DNA of 64,000 nt. It comes from Lineus longissimus (Eukaryota > Nemertea > Pilidiophora > Heteronemertea > Lineidae). Shown here in pieces: positions 12,090 to 23,214 of this stretch. Made by a program: the position numbers and the translations under genes. How positions within the stretch are numbered: the stretch's first letter is position 1; the number at the start of each line of letters is the position of its first letter. Location of the stretch: NCBI RefSeq assembly GCF_910592395.1, contig NC_088309.1, forward strand, positions 16,120,599-16,184,598, given 5' to 3'. The notes under the pieces are model-generated. The model worked only from the letters and a program-made list of their open reading frames with translations. It ran no database searches and was not told the DNA's origin.

Positions 12090-13487
12090 GGACATTGTGC
12101 TCACATGGGAATGACTTGGTGGGAGACAAAATAACAGGGATAGGTTTTGACTTTGAAGATGCATAATTTTCAAATCTTCTCCTCGGGAACACCCGGAGGA
12201 CAACAAGGGAATACCATTTAATTCTAATGGAGTGAATGGTTCTGGAGGACAAATTTGTGAAGGGATAAATCTTATGACTGTGGAGAAAATTGTCTGGGTA
12301 TAACTGCAGCATTGAAATGAAATGTCCTCGGGTCATTGTGTTCAGATGAGGCAATAAAAGACAGGTGCGAACGGATGAATGGTCCTTACCATCACCATCA
12401 GTATTGGTATTTCCAATTTATTTTTATTCAAGTATAAAAGACATGAAAGAAAGAGGGTTGTCATGATTAACATTAACCAGCGAGACCTTAAAAAGTAGGT
12501 CAAGCGATTCAATGTTCTTCATCACTACGTTGAGCTTGATCAGATAAATCTAAGGACATTTCAATAAAAAAATCACACAGTGAAGGTTTCACTGATATAA
12601 GACCCACATCGGATTTTATGACCTGAAAAATAGGTCATTATGTACCGTATTTTCCTGCGTATAAAACACACCGGGGTATAAAGAGATGCCTAATACGAAT
12701 AGGTGTCTACCAAATTTTAACAGGCTAAGACAAAATGACATTACCGTAACATGCCACCATATAAGTGAAATTTTCGAGTTTGACCTTTGTGACCTTCTTA
12801 GAAAAGTAGGTCAAGAGGTCAAGGTCATGTTTCAAGCACTATGTTAAGATTGATCCGAACAATCCATGACATACATTTGAAGATCACAAAGTGAAGGTTT
12901 CTTGATGACCCACCTTGGATTTCATGACTTTGACCTACCTTACCTACACCTGGAAAGTAGGTCACATTGTCATTGACCAGATCTTTGCCAACACGTAGAG
13001 ATGCCTAATAGGTGTCTACCCACCAAATTTGAAGAGTCTATGACAAATAATGATGGAACGTGCCACCTTCGATGAAATTTTAAGTTTGACCTCTGTCACC
13101 TTGAAAAGTATGTCAAATCAAAAACCTGTGTAATATGTCATGTAGTCCTAATGAGGTGTCCAAAGAAAAAATTTCATGCTTCTAGCTATCAGCGTTCATA
13201 AGATATTGACAAAATTCGGTTTTCAAAGATGGCTGCCTATAGCCAAGGAAGTAGATCAAATTGCAATGATTTTTGGTATGTCATGTATGTCAAGTCATTG
13301 TCATAAGACATCCTCACATAAAGTTTCAACTTTGTAGACACAACAGTGAGCAAACGTGCTACCATTGTTGACAGACGACGGACGGACGGCAGATAGACGG
13401 ACGGACTGACCGACAGACGACGGATGTGACAAGACGTGATGACATAACTTGTCATAAGCTCACCAAGGCATGCAAGGTGAGCTAAAA
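12090..13487 (-). repeat. CGT-tract repeat family, diverged copy 3 (minus)
   Basis: The right end carries the hairpin head (CTCACC...GGTGAGCTAAA at 13458-13487) preceded by GACGGACGGAC-type DNA. The interior has several 'TTGACCT-TGTGACCTT-AAAAGTAGGTCA' blocks but lacks clear CCACCAGGGGG cores. The left limit is uncertain: two versions of ATGAAATGTCCT..GG.CATTGTG occur at about 12075 and 12315. Open frames inside (for example 11971-12354) are not credible genes. Confidence 0.6.
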
Positions 13488-13985
13488 AACATCTATTACA
13501 GTTTTCAATTTTTTCGAGATATTTTTTGAACAACACACACAGCATTTTCAAAAAGTACAGCCAAAGTAAATATTTTTACTGGATTCTGAGTGTGGAGAAA
13601 ATCCAGAGTCAACGATATCAGAAAAACTACAAATTAGCAAAGAATCTAAAATTTTGTGTCTTCACATTCAAGTTTCCTCTCAAAAATGGTGAAAAAATAT
13701 TAACCCTTTTAATAGCTCCTAGACGCCCGGAACCGCCCTGCCCGTTTCTCACTGGACGCCCGCAACCGCCCGACCGCATAAATTATAAATGGAAAAATAC
13801 ATGGGAACTGTGGAGTGAGACCAACCTCGTTTTCAGGTACCAGGAAGTATACTGCATTGAATGCATGCAAGTTTTTATCATGTTGCTGTGTATGGATAGG
13901 GAGTAATTTTCAGTTGAAGTTTGGGACCAAGGTTTGTTGACATTTTGCAAATCACGCCATTGTGGAGCTATTGTGTGGGAGGACA

Positions 13986-14219
13986 ATGGCTTATTTTGGA
14001 GTCGACGATGTGTTACAGCAGCTGGATTTATACAGCGACAATTCAGATAGTTGTGTTGATGACTTTGGAGGTTCAGACTTAGATATTGGAGGAGGAATTG
14101 AGGAAGGAGGGGGTCTGGAAAAGGGCCTAGGGTCACTTGCAAAACCACTAAGCACTACATGCATTGCAGCACTGCTACGTGCATTGATCATTGGTTTATG
14201 TGTTGAAACACTGCTATGA
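13986..14219 (+). pseudogene. acidic N-terminal remnant of a piggyBac-like transposase (tentative)
   Basis: An ATG at 13986 opens a 77-codon frame beginning MAYFGVDDVLQQLDLYSDNS, rich in Asp and Gly, as in the acidic N-termini of piggyBac-type transposases. It ends before any catalytic domain. The position, just inside a TTAA-flanked inverted-terminal element, supports the reading. Without the DDE core the assignment rests on context and composition only. An upstream in-frame ATG at 13962 is possible. Confidence 0.4.
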
Positions 14220-14349
14220 TGTACATGGTCCATGCTGTGATTATTTTAGCGTATTTTTGTCGTCTGCGTGGGGGTACACGTGGTCGGGCGGATCTGGGCG
14301 TTCAGGAGACATGATATGAAATATTATTTGACAGACTTCTATGACCATT

Positions 14350-14406
14350 TTTGGCTCGCCGTAGGGGAGTCTATACGATACCGCAGTGTCCGTCGTCCGT
14401 CGTCGT

Positions 14407-14441
<35 letters not shown>

Positions 14442-16026
14442 CGTCGTATCCTAGTTCAAAAACAGTGGCACGTTTTTTAACCGCTAGGCCTATGAACTTA
14501 AAACTTTGTACACATGACCCCCTAGGTCAGGTGACCCGTGACACTAAATTTCTGTCCGATCTGATTCTCTACTTGGCCACCAGGGGGCCAAATGTGGATA
14601 TCTAAAAAGTGTGATATCTCGCTTATTAGTGACTTGTTTTCGATAAAACTTTTGTGGTAGGTACTCATAGCAAGGATACATCATATATCTTACGAGTTTT
14701 TAATTTGATCTACTTTTCAAGGTCGCAGAGGTCAAATGGCGTGAATTGGCCGTTTGAGTGTAACTATGGCACGTTTCTCAACCACCAAAGCTATGAGCTT
14801 GAAAGTTGGTACATATAACCCCCTATATCAGATAACCTCTGGTGCTGAATTTCAGCCTGATCTGATTCTTGACTTTGCCACCAGGGGGCCAAAACAGAAA
14901 AAGTAAGAAGTGCAATAGCCTGCTTATTAGCAAATTGTTTTTGATGAAATTTTTATGGGAGGGACCCCTAGCAAGGTTACCTCAGATGTTGCACGATTTT
15001 TCGGATTTGACCTACTTTTTAAGGTCGCAGAGGTCAAATGGCGTAAATTTGCCGTTCGAGTGTAACTATGGCACGTTTCTCAACCGCAACAGTTATGAAC
15101 TTGAAACTTTGAACAAATGACCCCCTAGGTCAGTTGACCTTTTACACTGAATTATGGTTCGGTCTGATTATTGACTTGGCCACCAGGGGGCCCAAACTCA
15201 AAACTCAAAAAGTGTGATTTCTCGCTTATTACTGATTTGTTTTTGATAAAAGTTTCATGGTAGGTACTCCCAGCAAGGATACATCACATATCTTACGGGT
15301 TTTTGATTTGACCCACCTTTCAAGTTCACAGAGGTCAAAGTTGAAAACTTTACCGTTCTTGGTACATTTTGTCGTTGTTCAATGTAAAGAGTTTTAATTT
15401 TGTGTAATGATGCATCTAAGAAGCTACTATTTGTATGCCAAGTTTCAGCCAGATCGGAATTCAAATATGGCCGAAATTGCATGTTTTGTGGGTTTTTCCT
15501 CGTATTGTGGCAATCCAAAGGTCGTGAGTTCAAACCCCGGTCAAGGACAGCCAAAAATATTTTTATTTTTCATCTTTTCCTTTTTTCTTTTCTGAGTTCT
15601 ATCTTACATTTTCTTCATTTTTTGATTTATTTGGTGCCATAGATTTAATTAGGCGGCCATCTTGGAAATCGTTTTTTGCCGATTGCTGTAGTGTAACGAG
15701 CGATGAAATTGTTATGGTCAGGTGGATGTGTCTACATCACATATCACCCTGGTTTGTTATTTGACCTACCTGTCAGGGTCACTGAGGTCAAAGTTAAAAG
15801 TATATTCACCATTGTCATGGAGTGGCACGTTTCTTCACTATCATTTTCACCTAGACTCTACAAGCTTGGAACCACAAGTCTCGGATTCACCACTTGGCCA
15901 GGGCCGGCTCTGAACTGGTCACAGATGCATGTATAAATTATGAGAGGCCTACATACTGTAGCACTTTCTGTAACTGTCTACTAAAAATACTTACGGTGAG
16001 CACAATGGCCCCTGGCCGTTTCATTG
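14350..16026 (+). repeat. CGT-tract repeat family, copy 4 (plus)
   Basis: It begins with the head GGCTCGCCGTAGGGGAGTC at about 14354, then a CGT tract (14390-14448). At least three tandem units of about 300 bp follow, each with GGCACGTTTCT, CCACCAGGGGG (near 14579, 14879, 15180) and AAGGTCNCAGAGGTCAAATG. The last part is diverged. The end, TTACGGTGAGCACAATGGCC at about 15990-16010, equals the far ends of copies 1 and 2. The head GCTCACCGTA and tail TACGGTGAGC form short inverted termini. Confidence 0.8.
15488..15560 (+). repeat. SINE-like B-box segment
   Basis: GAGTTCAAACCCCGGTC resembles a polymerase III B box and is preceded by AATCCAAAGGTCGT, as in tRNA-derived SINEs. No A box at the right distance is convincing. 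It may be a fragment embedded in repeat copy 4. Confidence 0.4.
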
Positions 16027-16673
16027 TGAAAAAAACCCTCAGATGTGTAGAGGACCTTCCATAGAACAAAATAAACACAACTTGTAGCACATTATCTTTT
16101 AGTTTTTCTATCTCTTTTTCCAAAAAACGAATACATGTAATTTTTTGTGAAAATGCTCCAGGGAACCACGGTATTTAAAAATAAAATCTCTAGGAGCTAA
16201 AGGGTTAATCAGATCAGCACTTCTATCGACAGATCTCGTCATGCTCCACCATGCCATCTCTTTAAAGGCCTAGCAGGAGTGACTCAGAATGGCCAAAATT
16301 TGTGTGGCCAGAAAAATAGTCAATCTCACTAAAATGGGAACTCAAAATTAGATTTGAGTGTTCCACACTGATCTATCCTAAATGAAAAGGATTCAAGTTC
16401 AACAAGAGGCTAAAACCGATCTCCATAAAAAAACAAAGGAATTTGGAAATTTTTGAATGCCCAATCTTCAAAGAAATCCAGCGCATTTAATACTGAATAA
16501 GATACAGTTTCTCATCATGAAATTCTGGATATCAAAACAACATACCTTTCATGACATCATGCTAGCAATTTTTTTCCTGGATATCAACCCCAAATGATCT
16601 ACATGTAGTACCTTTTTTTAGTTGGCCTTTGACAGCAAACATAATATTTTAATACTGCTATAAAAATACTCGC

Positions 16674-16839
16674 CAATATTCAGTGCCGTTCACCTTAAAA
16701 AAGAACATGTAGTTCCCCTTCTCCTTCATCTTGTATTCTTCCTCCCTCTGCAGGGCCTCCTTCTTTGAGATTAGCTCTCCAGAGTACTCAAGCAGGAAGT
16801 CACCTTTTTTTATATCTTGGAGGGTGAAAACTCCACGGC
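16674..16839 (-). CDS. SET-domain gene, second coding exon (GC donor)
   Basis: A 166-nt exon starts after TTATTTCAG. It begins GRGVFTLQDIKKGDFLLEYS and continues GELISKKEA..., the first half of a KMT5A/SETD8-like SET domain (G-R-G-V-F cofactor motif, D-F-L-L-E-Y-S-G-E-L). No GT donor restores the frame. The sequence ATTG|GCGAGT is a good GC-type donor, and using it gives TEY-C followed exactly by VDSTKSSNRLG from the next exon, as in the family's Y-C-[VI]-D-[AS]-T. So this intron looks like a GC-AG intron. Incoming phase 1, outgoing phase 2. Confidence 0.85.
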
Positions 16840-18054
16840 CTGAAATAAAATATGATAAAATATGAAAATGTCCAAGCAGGATCATGTGCTCATCTGTGTC
16901 TACAATCTTCATGCTAATTTGCTGTAAACCGGGTATTGTTGGCAAAGCCAAAAGGTTGTGAATTTGCTCATTTTTCATTTGGCGTAGACACAATTTCTGC
17001 GTTTGGTGCCAAAATTTAATGGTTTTTAAAAATGCATGCCATTAGGGTTAACATTTAGCACATCTTATGTTCGTGTTTGCCTCCCAAATCGCAAAATTAA
17101 ACAGCTTTTCAAAATTTAATGTAAATAGAGTTAGTCAAATTGGTGTCAATAAAGTGATCTCAGCATGACATCAGATTGACACTAACATCATGTTTATTTA
17201 AACCTTTAAAGTGTAAGTACATGTAAGTCAGAGCCACACTGCTTTTCATGAAAGTAGTCACAGCGAGCAATTTAAAACAACCCAGAAACTTCAGAGTGGA
17301 TATCAGCTCGTATATCACATATGGGCCCATTTACGTTTGGCAAGCTGCTACTTTTTGCAAGTGCCCGACCGTCAGCCACACGAGGAAGTTCTTCTAGGAT
17401 TTTACATGGTATGACATCATTTTTCAAAACATGGCCAACGTCTGTTTTTGGCGCCAAGATATTTACCCCTTGAACAGCCGATTTGAACCCCCCATACTGG
17501 TCATGCAGCAATATTTCAGCACGGAAATTTGGTCAGTTGGGTTTTTTTTGCGTTATGTCTCACCAGTAAACTGTATTTGGAACGATTTTGAAAAACATTA
17601 CTAATCCCTTAAAATTTCCAAAATACATGGTTGAGAAGCAGGGTATGACCCAGCATTATGCCCCACACTATCTTGAAAAGACCCCAAAATGGGGAGATGG
17701 TTACATCACTTTTCGATTCATTCTGTCACATACAGTGATGCCAACACTGACCACTGTGTCCTGTATGTTCAATTCTAGCGAGGCTCATGCTCTTAACTCA
17801 TGTATCTAAGATTGCATCCTTCATGTAATTGGCCATAACCACAAATAAACCGTCGCTTTCTTCTCATCGGTGGTAAAATTCTCTTCTGGTTTAGGAGTGT
17901 AGAGGATCCCCAGACATTTTCACACAATATTAGAACATTCAAGCTGACATACTAACAAAATCAGCCAATAGCCCCGCCCTGGTGAGCAGAAATCGAATCG
18001 AAGAGTGCTAAATCTTCTGTCTTCTGTTTACAATGGCCAGATTTTAAGTGCCTT
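16840..18054. other. intron of the SET-domain gene
   Basis: No exon-like segment with splice signals was found between the first and second coding exons. Minus frame 17272-17511 lacks family similarity. Confidence 0.5.
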
Positions 18055-18192
18055 GGCCTTAAGGCTTACACAATGCCAAAATTTGTCCGCCGACCGATGG
18101 AACTGGGTAGGTGTGGATGGATGGATGGAAGGACGCACACATTTGAATAGCAAATAGCCTAGCTCAACAGACGTTCGTTAGCTGAGCCAAAA
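18055..18192 (-). repeat. short degraded CGT-tract-type repeat
   Basis: It ends in a GGCTCAGCTAACGAACG...TTGAGCTAGGC-type hairpin head on the minus strand, preceded by a GGATGGATGGATGG tract. The architecture is that of the larger repeats but it is truncated to about 140 bp. Confidence 0.45.
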
Positions 18193-18401
18193 TGCATTGC
18201 GTTATTCTAATCTCAGTGCGCTCAACTCATGTACGAAAAGCCTTCCGTGCTACGCTAGTGCACCACAAGGTCAGACCTGTGGCGTTCGTAATAGAGGGGA
18301 AATCTAGTGGTTGCAGCATGATGATGTCATACGGCTCCACACAGCGCCTTATACTGCAACAGTCCACATGGAGAGGATCGTACTTAACTGACTAAACTTA
18401 C

Positions 18402-18550
18402 CTATCTGCTCATCAATATATCTGGCTTGAAACCCAGAAGGATCCATACCCTTCTTGAGCCAGTACTGGGCGACAGCACTGGGGCACGTTGTACTATTCA
18501 GACTCAGAGTCCCCCTGGCATTCTGCCTGATTCTTAAATTAGAAGCCATC
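18402..18550 (-). CDS. SET-domain gene (KMT5A/SETD8-like), first coding exon
   Basis: After a pyrimidine-rich TTTTTTCAG the exon opens with G-ATG (ATG at 18549-18547) and codes for MASNLRIRQN... to GFQARYIDEQI, ending with one base before GTAAGT. The acceptor directly upstream of ATG implies a non-coding first exon farther right. The segment preceding the SET core ('GF..RYI.E') is what I expect before G-R-G-V-F in invertebrate KMT5A-like proteins. Joined in frame to 16674-16839 and 11722-11920 it gives 171 codons covering a whole SET domain. The likely role is a lysine methyltransferase acting on histone H4 or other proteins. The very short N-terminus sets it apart from canonical KMT5A and suggests a lineage-expanded paralogue. 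Confidence 0.8.
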
Positions 18551-18835
18551 CTGAAAAAATTGTCCAAAAGTTAAAACATTACATTTATTTGAGCGGAAAT
18601 GAGTGTTTATCTGTCAATGTCAATGGTCCGTCAGATCACACATGTCACTGTCAGTGCATGTGGTAAAAATTATCATGTAAACAAAAGCTACGCAAAGCGG
18701 GGGTGGTGTATTACTAGTGGTGTAACCGTGACCGTAGTGTATTGACATCCTAATCAGGGTTACTCGGGGTCAGGGTTACCTAGCCCTTGCTACATTATGC
18801 TAGTCACCAATCATTCCACATTTTAGGATGGTGCG

Positions 18836-19115
18836 ATGGCTCCCTAGTGGCAAAACCAATAATTGCATCGCATCCGCTATCAATCAAAAGGAACCTCCCT
18901 CCTCCACCCAATATTCTAACAAAAAATAGAATCAGTCCCAAACTGTTTTCAAGTTATCATGTGAAAATGATGACACCCCCATAGCCCTAGTGGCAAAACA
19001 TGAATCGCATTGCACCAAATATCAAAAGGAGGCTTCCCGGACCTGACAGCACAACCAAACCAATTGAAATCAATGCAAAAAGCCGTTCTCAAGATATCCT
19101 ATACTACTTGACTTC
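18836..19115 (+). repeat. two diverged tandem repeat units
   Basis: CCCTAGTGGCAAAAC...AATYGCATYGCA...TATCAAAAGGAR occurs twice, about 140 bp apart. It resembles, in layout, dispersed marine-invertebrate repeats built of similar short tandem units. Non-coding. Confidence 0.55.
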
Positions 19116-20130
19116 ACCCTAAAGTTACTTGGGCCTGGCGCGAGAGCGTTCGGGCTCAATAGATAACTTCACAGTCGACACCAGGCAGAGAGTCACTGGG
19201 AGCCACAACAAATCTAAAAATAGGCACAACGAACAAAAGAACACATGGTGTGCGACCGTCCTTTTTTTGCAGCTGGTTTGTTGTGGCTAGCAGTGACTAG
19301 CTCCGCCTGGTGTGAAGATATCTTTCCATACTCGGCATGCGTTTCAACCAAAGCGCTGCGCCAGTAATCGAACGCGCTATAACAACTGAAAAACATATCG
19401 CTGGCACACTTATCACTACTACTGGGTCAGGGAGCTAAGTGTTCTGATAACAAGCACAGCTGGAGCTCCTAAAACTAAAAAAATCTCCCTAGGGATCGCT
19501 CCCCATGTCATGTGCATGCATTATAATTTATCATGCATTCCATACATTACATTCAGACCATCGATCGATGTCAAAGTACGAGGCCTATGCCGGCCGTCCT
19601 GTCACCATGGAATATAAGTTCGGCACATCAACTTTGTACAGATCTTACCTTTTGGCCGGGGGGATCAATGTTTGGCGAGGAGGAGCTGAAATATTCTTTT
19701 CCCGCCTCAGGGCTCCGACTTTGACGCCATTTGTATAAGGCAGACGGTAGTTGCGCGAGACTCAGGAGATTTAAGTACCGCGCACAGTTTTCTTAGCGTT
19801 TCATTTCGCCTTTTGTATCGCTAATACGCAAACATTAGTGGAGAAAAACATTTAAACAAGAATCGGTTTATGAACACGTTTTTAAAATTCGTTACACGAA
19901 CTAAATTTACTATAAACGGAAAAGTTTCATTGCTCGAGACTCTTTTGGTCCGTAGGATTCCGAGCAACCGGGATTGGAGTGTATCGGGCCGATTTTGAGC
20001 TGAATATGGACATAGTTTTCTTACGCATCTTTGATGAGTACTATCCGGTTAATTGGGGACATCCTTAAATAATCGAAATTTATACATTTTTGGGTCCTAG
20101 AAGGCATTCTGGACCATTTCAAGCTATCTT
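19116..20130. other. intergenic DNA upstream of the SET-domain gene
   Basis: No supported coding exon. A promoter for the SET gene's non-coding first exon could lie here, but no TATA box or other core element stands out. Confidence 0.4.
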
Positions 20131-20520
20131 GTTAACCGGGGACGTCCCCGGTTGACACCATGTCCCCGGTCTGTTGGTGTGTATTCATGTCCGAGTCCCC
20201 GGTTGACACCTTTTACATACGCACAGACACACAGACACACAGACACACAGACAGACACACATTCAGGCATATTTTGGGAATTCGGCATGTTGGGAACAAC
20301 CATTTCCCAAATGTTCAATATTGGGACCCTTGAAAACTGTACACACATTGAGACACAATTTGGGCCCTTGTCCAGAATTTAGAAATTGGGAACTGAAGCC
20401 AAAAATTGTGCACACATTAGGACCAAATTTGGGACCTTGTCCGTAAACAAATTGGGAACATGTACATGGACAGGCTGGCATTATATTTGGGAACTTTTGT
20501 CCACAAGGTAAAATATAAAA
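20131..20520 (+). repeat. ACACAG-microsatellite repeat with palindromic end, copy A
   Basis: It contains a perfect 20-bp palindrome AACCGGGGACGTCCCCGGTT (20134-20153), then 'CCCCGGTTGACACC' repeats and a CACAGACACACAGACACA array (about 20220-20262). TTGGGAATTCGGCATGTTGG and further TTGGGAAC-type text follow. The same array and GTTCCCAACATGCCGG-type text occur inverted at 39.9-40.3 kb, which defines a dispersed family. Confidence 0.65.
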
Positions 20521-21009
20521 CTTGGGAACTTTCAGTATTCAATTATGATGACCCCTAGTCAAAATTAAATGCAAACCTAATAGACCTGAATATTTTCCAA
20601 AACCGTCAGTCAGTCTGTTTTTGCTTTTTTGGTGATCATTTGTAGTTTTGAGACAACTTACATGATCTTACAAAGACTACATTTTTTGGTGAAAGTTTGA
20701 AATTTAAGATTAAAAAAATGCGACTGCATCATTTTGGAGCTTGGCTGTTTTTATATACAGATAAATTTGAAATAACATCAATTATAGTCACACTTTTTTT
20801 TGGAGATTTCAAGCCTTTGCCAAAATCCGACACCAGGACACTTTTAGTCTCAGAATGTGTATCGAACCCTGCAAAGTTGCCATAAAAAGCTAATGTTGAT
20901 CCATTGAATATTATAGGAAATATTCAAGTTTATTAGGTTTGCATTTACTTCTTAAGGTGTACAATATGTACACATGAAAAGAAATATTCCATACTGGCAA
21001 GTTGACTGT
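20521..21009. other. non-coding stretch
   Basis: AT-rich; a 62-codon plus-strand frame (20697-20885) has no start context, splice signals or domain. Nothing else seen. Confidence 0.4.
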
Positions 21010-21129
21010 AAGGCTGCATATCCATAGACCGTTCCCTTGTGACAAAGCTAAAATACGTTCACAGTGCACAACCTAGCAAACACGAACAGGGAAACTTCAC
21101 AAGCAAACAGTCTATGGATACGTGGCCTT
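21010..21129. mobile_element. 120-bp MITE-like element
   Basis: Inverted ends AAGGCTGCATATCCATAGAC (left) and GTCTATGGATACGTGGCCTT (right), with a short unrelated middle. No target duplication could be fixed. Confidence 0.6.
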
Positions 21130-22374
21130 GTATGTCAGAGTACTGAAAGCAAGATGCGTGCTTTCAGACAGAAGTCCCGACTTAAAAGCTCTTCTGACAT
21201 TAATTTGTCAATATCCAACATGCTGCACCACTGAATGCGAGAACTTTGTTTGATATTTTCTCAAAGTAATCAGTTCAACCATGCAAGGGGCTCATTTGAT
21301 TTACAAAAGGAACAAAGTCAAGAAACATGTTCTAATCAAAATGTTTATGAAAACTGTTACACACAAATGAAATAAATTTCATTAACTGTTCAATTCTATT
21401 CAAAAAGAAGATTCAACATGCACAACTAGAGTGGTGAAAATTGCTATTTTATCAGTTCATGATGAGAAGTTTTACTTCTTGGGATCTTGTGTCCAAATTG
21501 GCCAGTGGAGATCTAGTGTCAAGTCTGTTGATCAGATGGTCAGCATTATCGCTTTCTGGATAGCAAGTCCAATTACATGCAGTGAGTGCTTAGAAAATGT
21601 TTGAGCCAGCACCAGTTAACTATTTCCAATGAAGGGGTGAGAAAGGGAAAAGGAATCCAGAACTTGGATAAGAATAACCAATTCAAGCTGGCCTGCCTGA
21701 ATGAATCTATGCAATGACCTATCATAAACTCCCAAAGGAACTGGGCCAGCACCAGTTGTTAACTAAGCACTCACTGTTTTCTCAACTCTTAAGGTTCACC
21801 TTTAGCCATTTTTTACAGGGCAGAACACAAAAGCTTAGAGTGGACCTTAGAGTTGAGGAGGGTTCTAGAACACGGCCCACTGTATTTTTTGCATTTAATT
21901 CAAGCACAGGCAGCCTGAGCTATGTCAGAGAGTAGGTATGGCTTGGAAGGTGCAAAGTTACTTTTTAACAAATTCTGGGACGGCCATAACCCGATTCCGA
22001 TTAAGTGACAGCTTGGAGAAATGCATTCACTGCCTGCCGAACTTTCACGTGATCAGAAATGTCTTTTTCTATATTTTCTTTTTTTAGAGTTACACAAGGC
22101 ACTTTGCACCACCCCAACTGTAGCCATAACCTACTCACTGACAGCTGAAGCTGCCTGTGAGGTTAAACGGTGCAAACACAGACATGATTAACAATGACTG
22201 TAATGTTTTAAGAGAGGTTCCACACAAGTAAAAGGAATTTCATCCTTCACTTTTCACTGCAAATGTTGCAAAGGATTTTTTGTCCGAATTCCACATGTCA
22301 AAAAAATGCATGATTACTGAACAATACTTGGTCAATCAAAGTGCATATCAGGAATTTCCCCAACAAAACACTAT
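21130..22374. other. intergenic DNA
   Basis: No supported gene. Some phrases (for example 'gggccagcaccagttgttaactaagcactcactg') recur nearby at 21605 and 21740, which suggests a decayed inverted or direct repeat. Confidence 0.4.
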
Positions 22375-22488
22375 CCAGGGTCCATATTCATAAACTCCCA
22401 AAGTCTAAGTGGGGGACTTACCTATTGTATCAAACAAAGGATACGTGCCCCACTTTGACATCAGTAGTTTTATGAATATGGGCCCTGG
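22375..22488. mobile_element. 114-bp MITE, CCAGGGYCCATATTCATAAA ends
   Basis: Left end CCAGGGTCCATATTCATAAA, right end its inverted copy with GGGCCC. This end sequence belongs to a very widespread type of animal MITE. There is no coding capacity. Confidence 0.65.
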
Positions 22489-22610
22489 AGTGCACAAAAA
22501 TAAATGTAAGCATCAGGATTTAAGATCTCATTCTGACCATTGCAGTAGACAGGAGATATCAGCAAGTCATGCACTGAAACCACGACCTGGACAACATGCT
22601 GACTGGTTAG

Positions 22611-22661
22611 TGGACACCAGGTGACTTGTTGGGATGATCCAACCAAGTCACCTGGTGTCCA
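22611..22661. other. long perfect hairpin
   Basis: An 18-bp perfect inverted repeat TGGACACCAGGTGACTTG / CAAGTCACCTGGTGTCCA is extended by a further four pairs after a one-base bulge. It sits directly beside the foldback element at 22668. Confidence 0.85.
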
Positions 22662-22667
22662 TTATAT

Positions 22668-23214
22668 CATGGACCTGTATCTCTAACGGGATTGGAAACT
22701 CACACGTTACGCTCCGCCACATGTGTTAAGACGGACAAAACCCCATCTGACCGCTTTTCAGTGGAAGTAATACGCAAAAATATTGCAATAATGAAGATAT
22801 TCATAACACAAATAAATGGTTCGGCTATGTAATGCAACACAGATTTTGGGCATTTGAACCACCATTTGTTTGCATACCTTGCCTGAATGTGGAAGGTAAA
22901 CCCCATCACTGTTATGGCGCTGCGTGAAAAAGCATTACGAGCAACATGATGGCGTTTACCTTCCATTTTCAGGCGAAGTATACAAACGCTGGTTCAAATG
23001 GCGATAATCTGTGTTCGATGACAAAGCCGAACCTTCTATTTGTGTCATCAATGCCTTTATTAATGGATAGATGCAACAGTGTTGCGTAACTGAAATGTGG
23101 TCAAATCCGGGTCAGATGGCGTTTTGCCCGGTTGTCATCTTGACACAGGTGTCGATAGCGTAACGTCATTGAACGTCGTGGAGTTGCCCATCCCGTTCGA
23201 GATACAGGTCCATG
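22668..23214. mobile_element. 547-bp foldback element with 7-bp target duplication
   Basis: The two halves are imperfect inverted copies over most of their length, starting CATGGACCTGTATCTC and ending in GAGATACAGGTCCATG. The flanks carry ATTATAT at 22661-22667 and 23215-23221, a clean 7-bp target duplication. There is no transposase. An 88-codon minus frame inside is a by-product of the palindrome. Confidence 0.75.

Larger units (their letters stand above)
13700..16208. mobile_element. piggyBac-like element with TTAA target duplications
   Basis: Perfect TTAA copies at 13700-13703 and 16205-16208 flank inverted ends, CCCTTTTAATAGCTCCTAGA on the left and TCTAGGAGCTAAAGGG on the right. TTAA target duplication with C-rich ends is the hallmark of piggyBac elements. 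The element keeps only a short acidic N-terminal-like reading frame (13986-14219). Most of its present length is a CGT-tract repeat (14350-16026), which appears to have inserted into it. Confidence 0.75.

Noticed and set aside
11971-12354. 127-codon minus frame
   Set aside because: It overlaps the end of repeat copy 3 and contains that repeat's terminal words.
22700-22966. 88-codon minus frame with a hydrophobic stretch
   Set aside because: It sits wholly inside the 547-bp foldback element.
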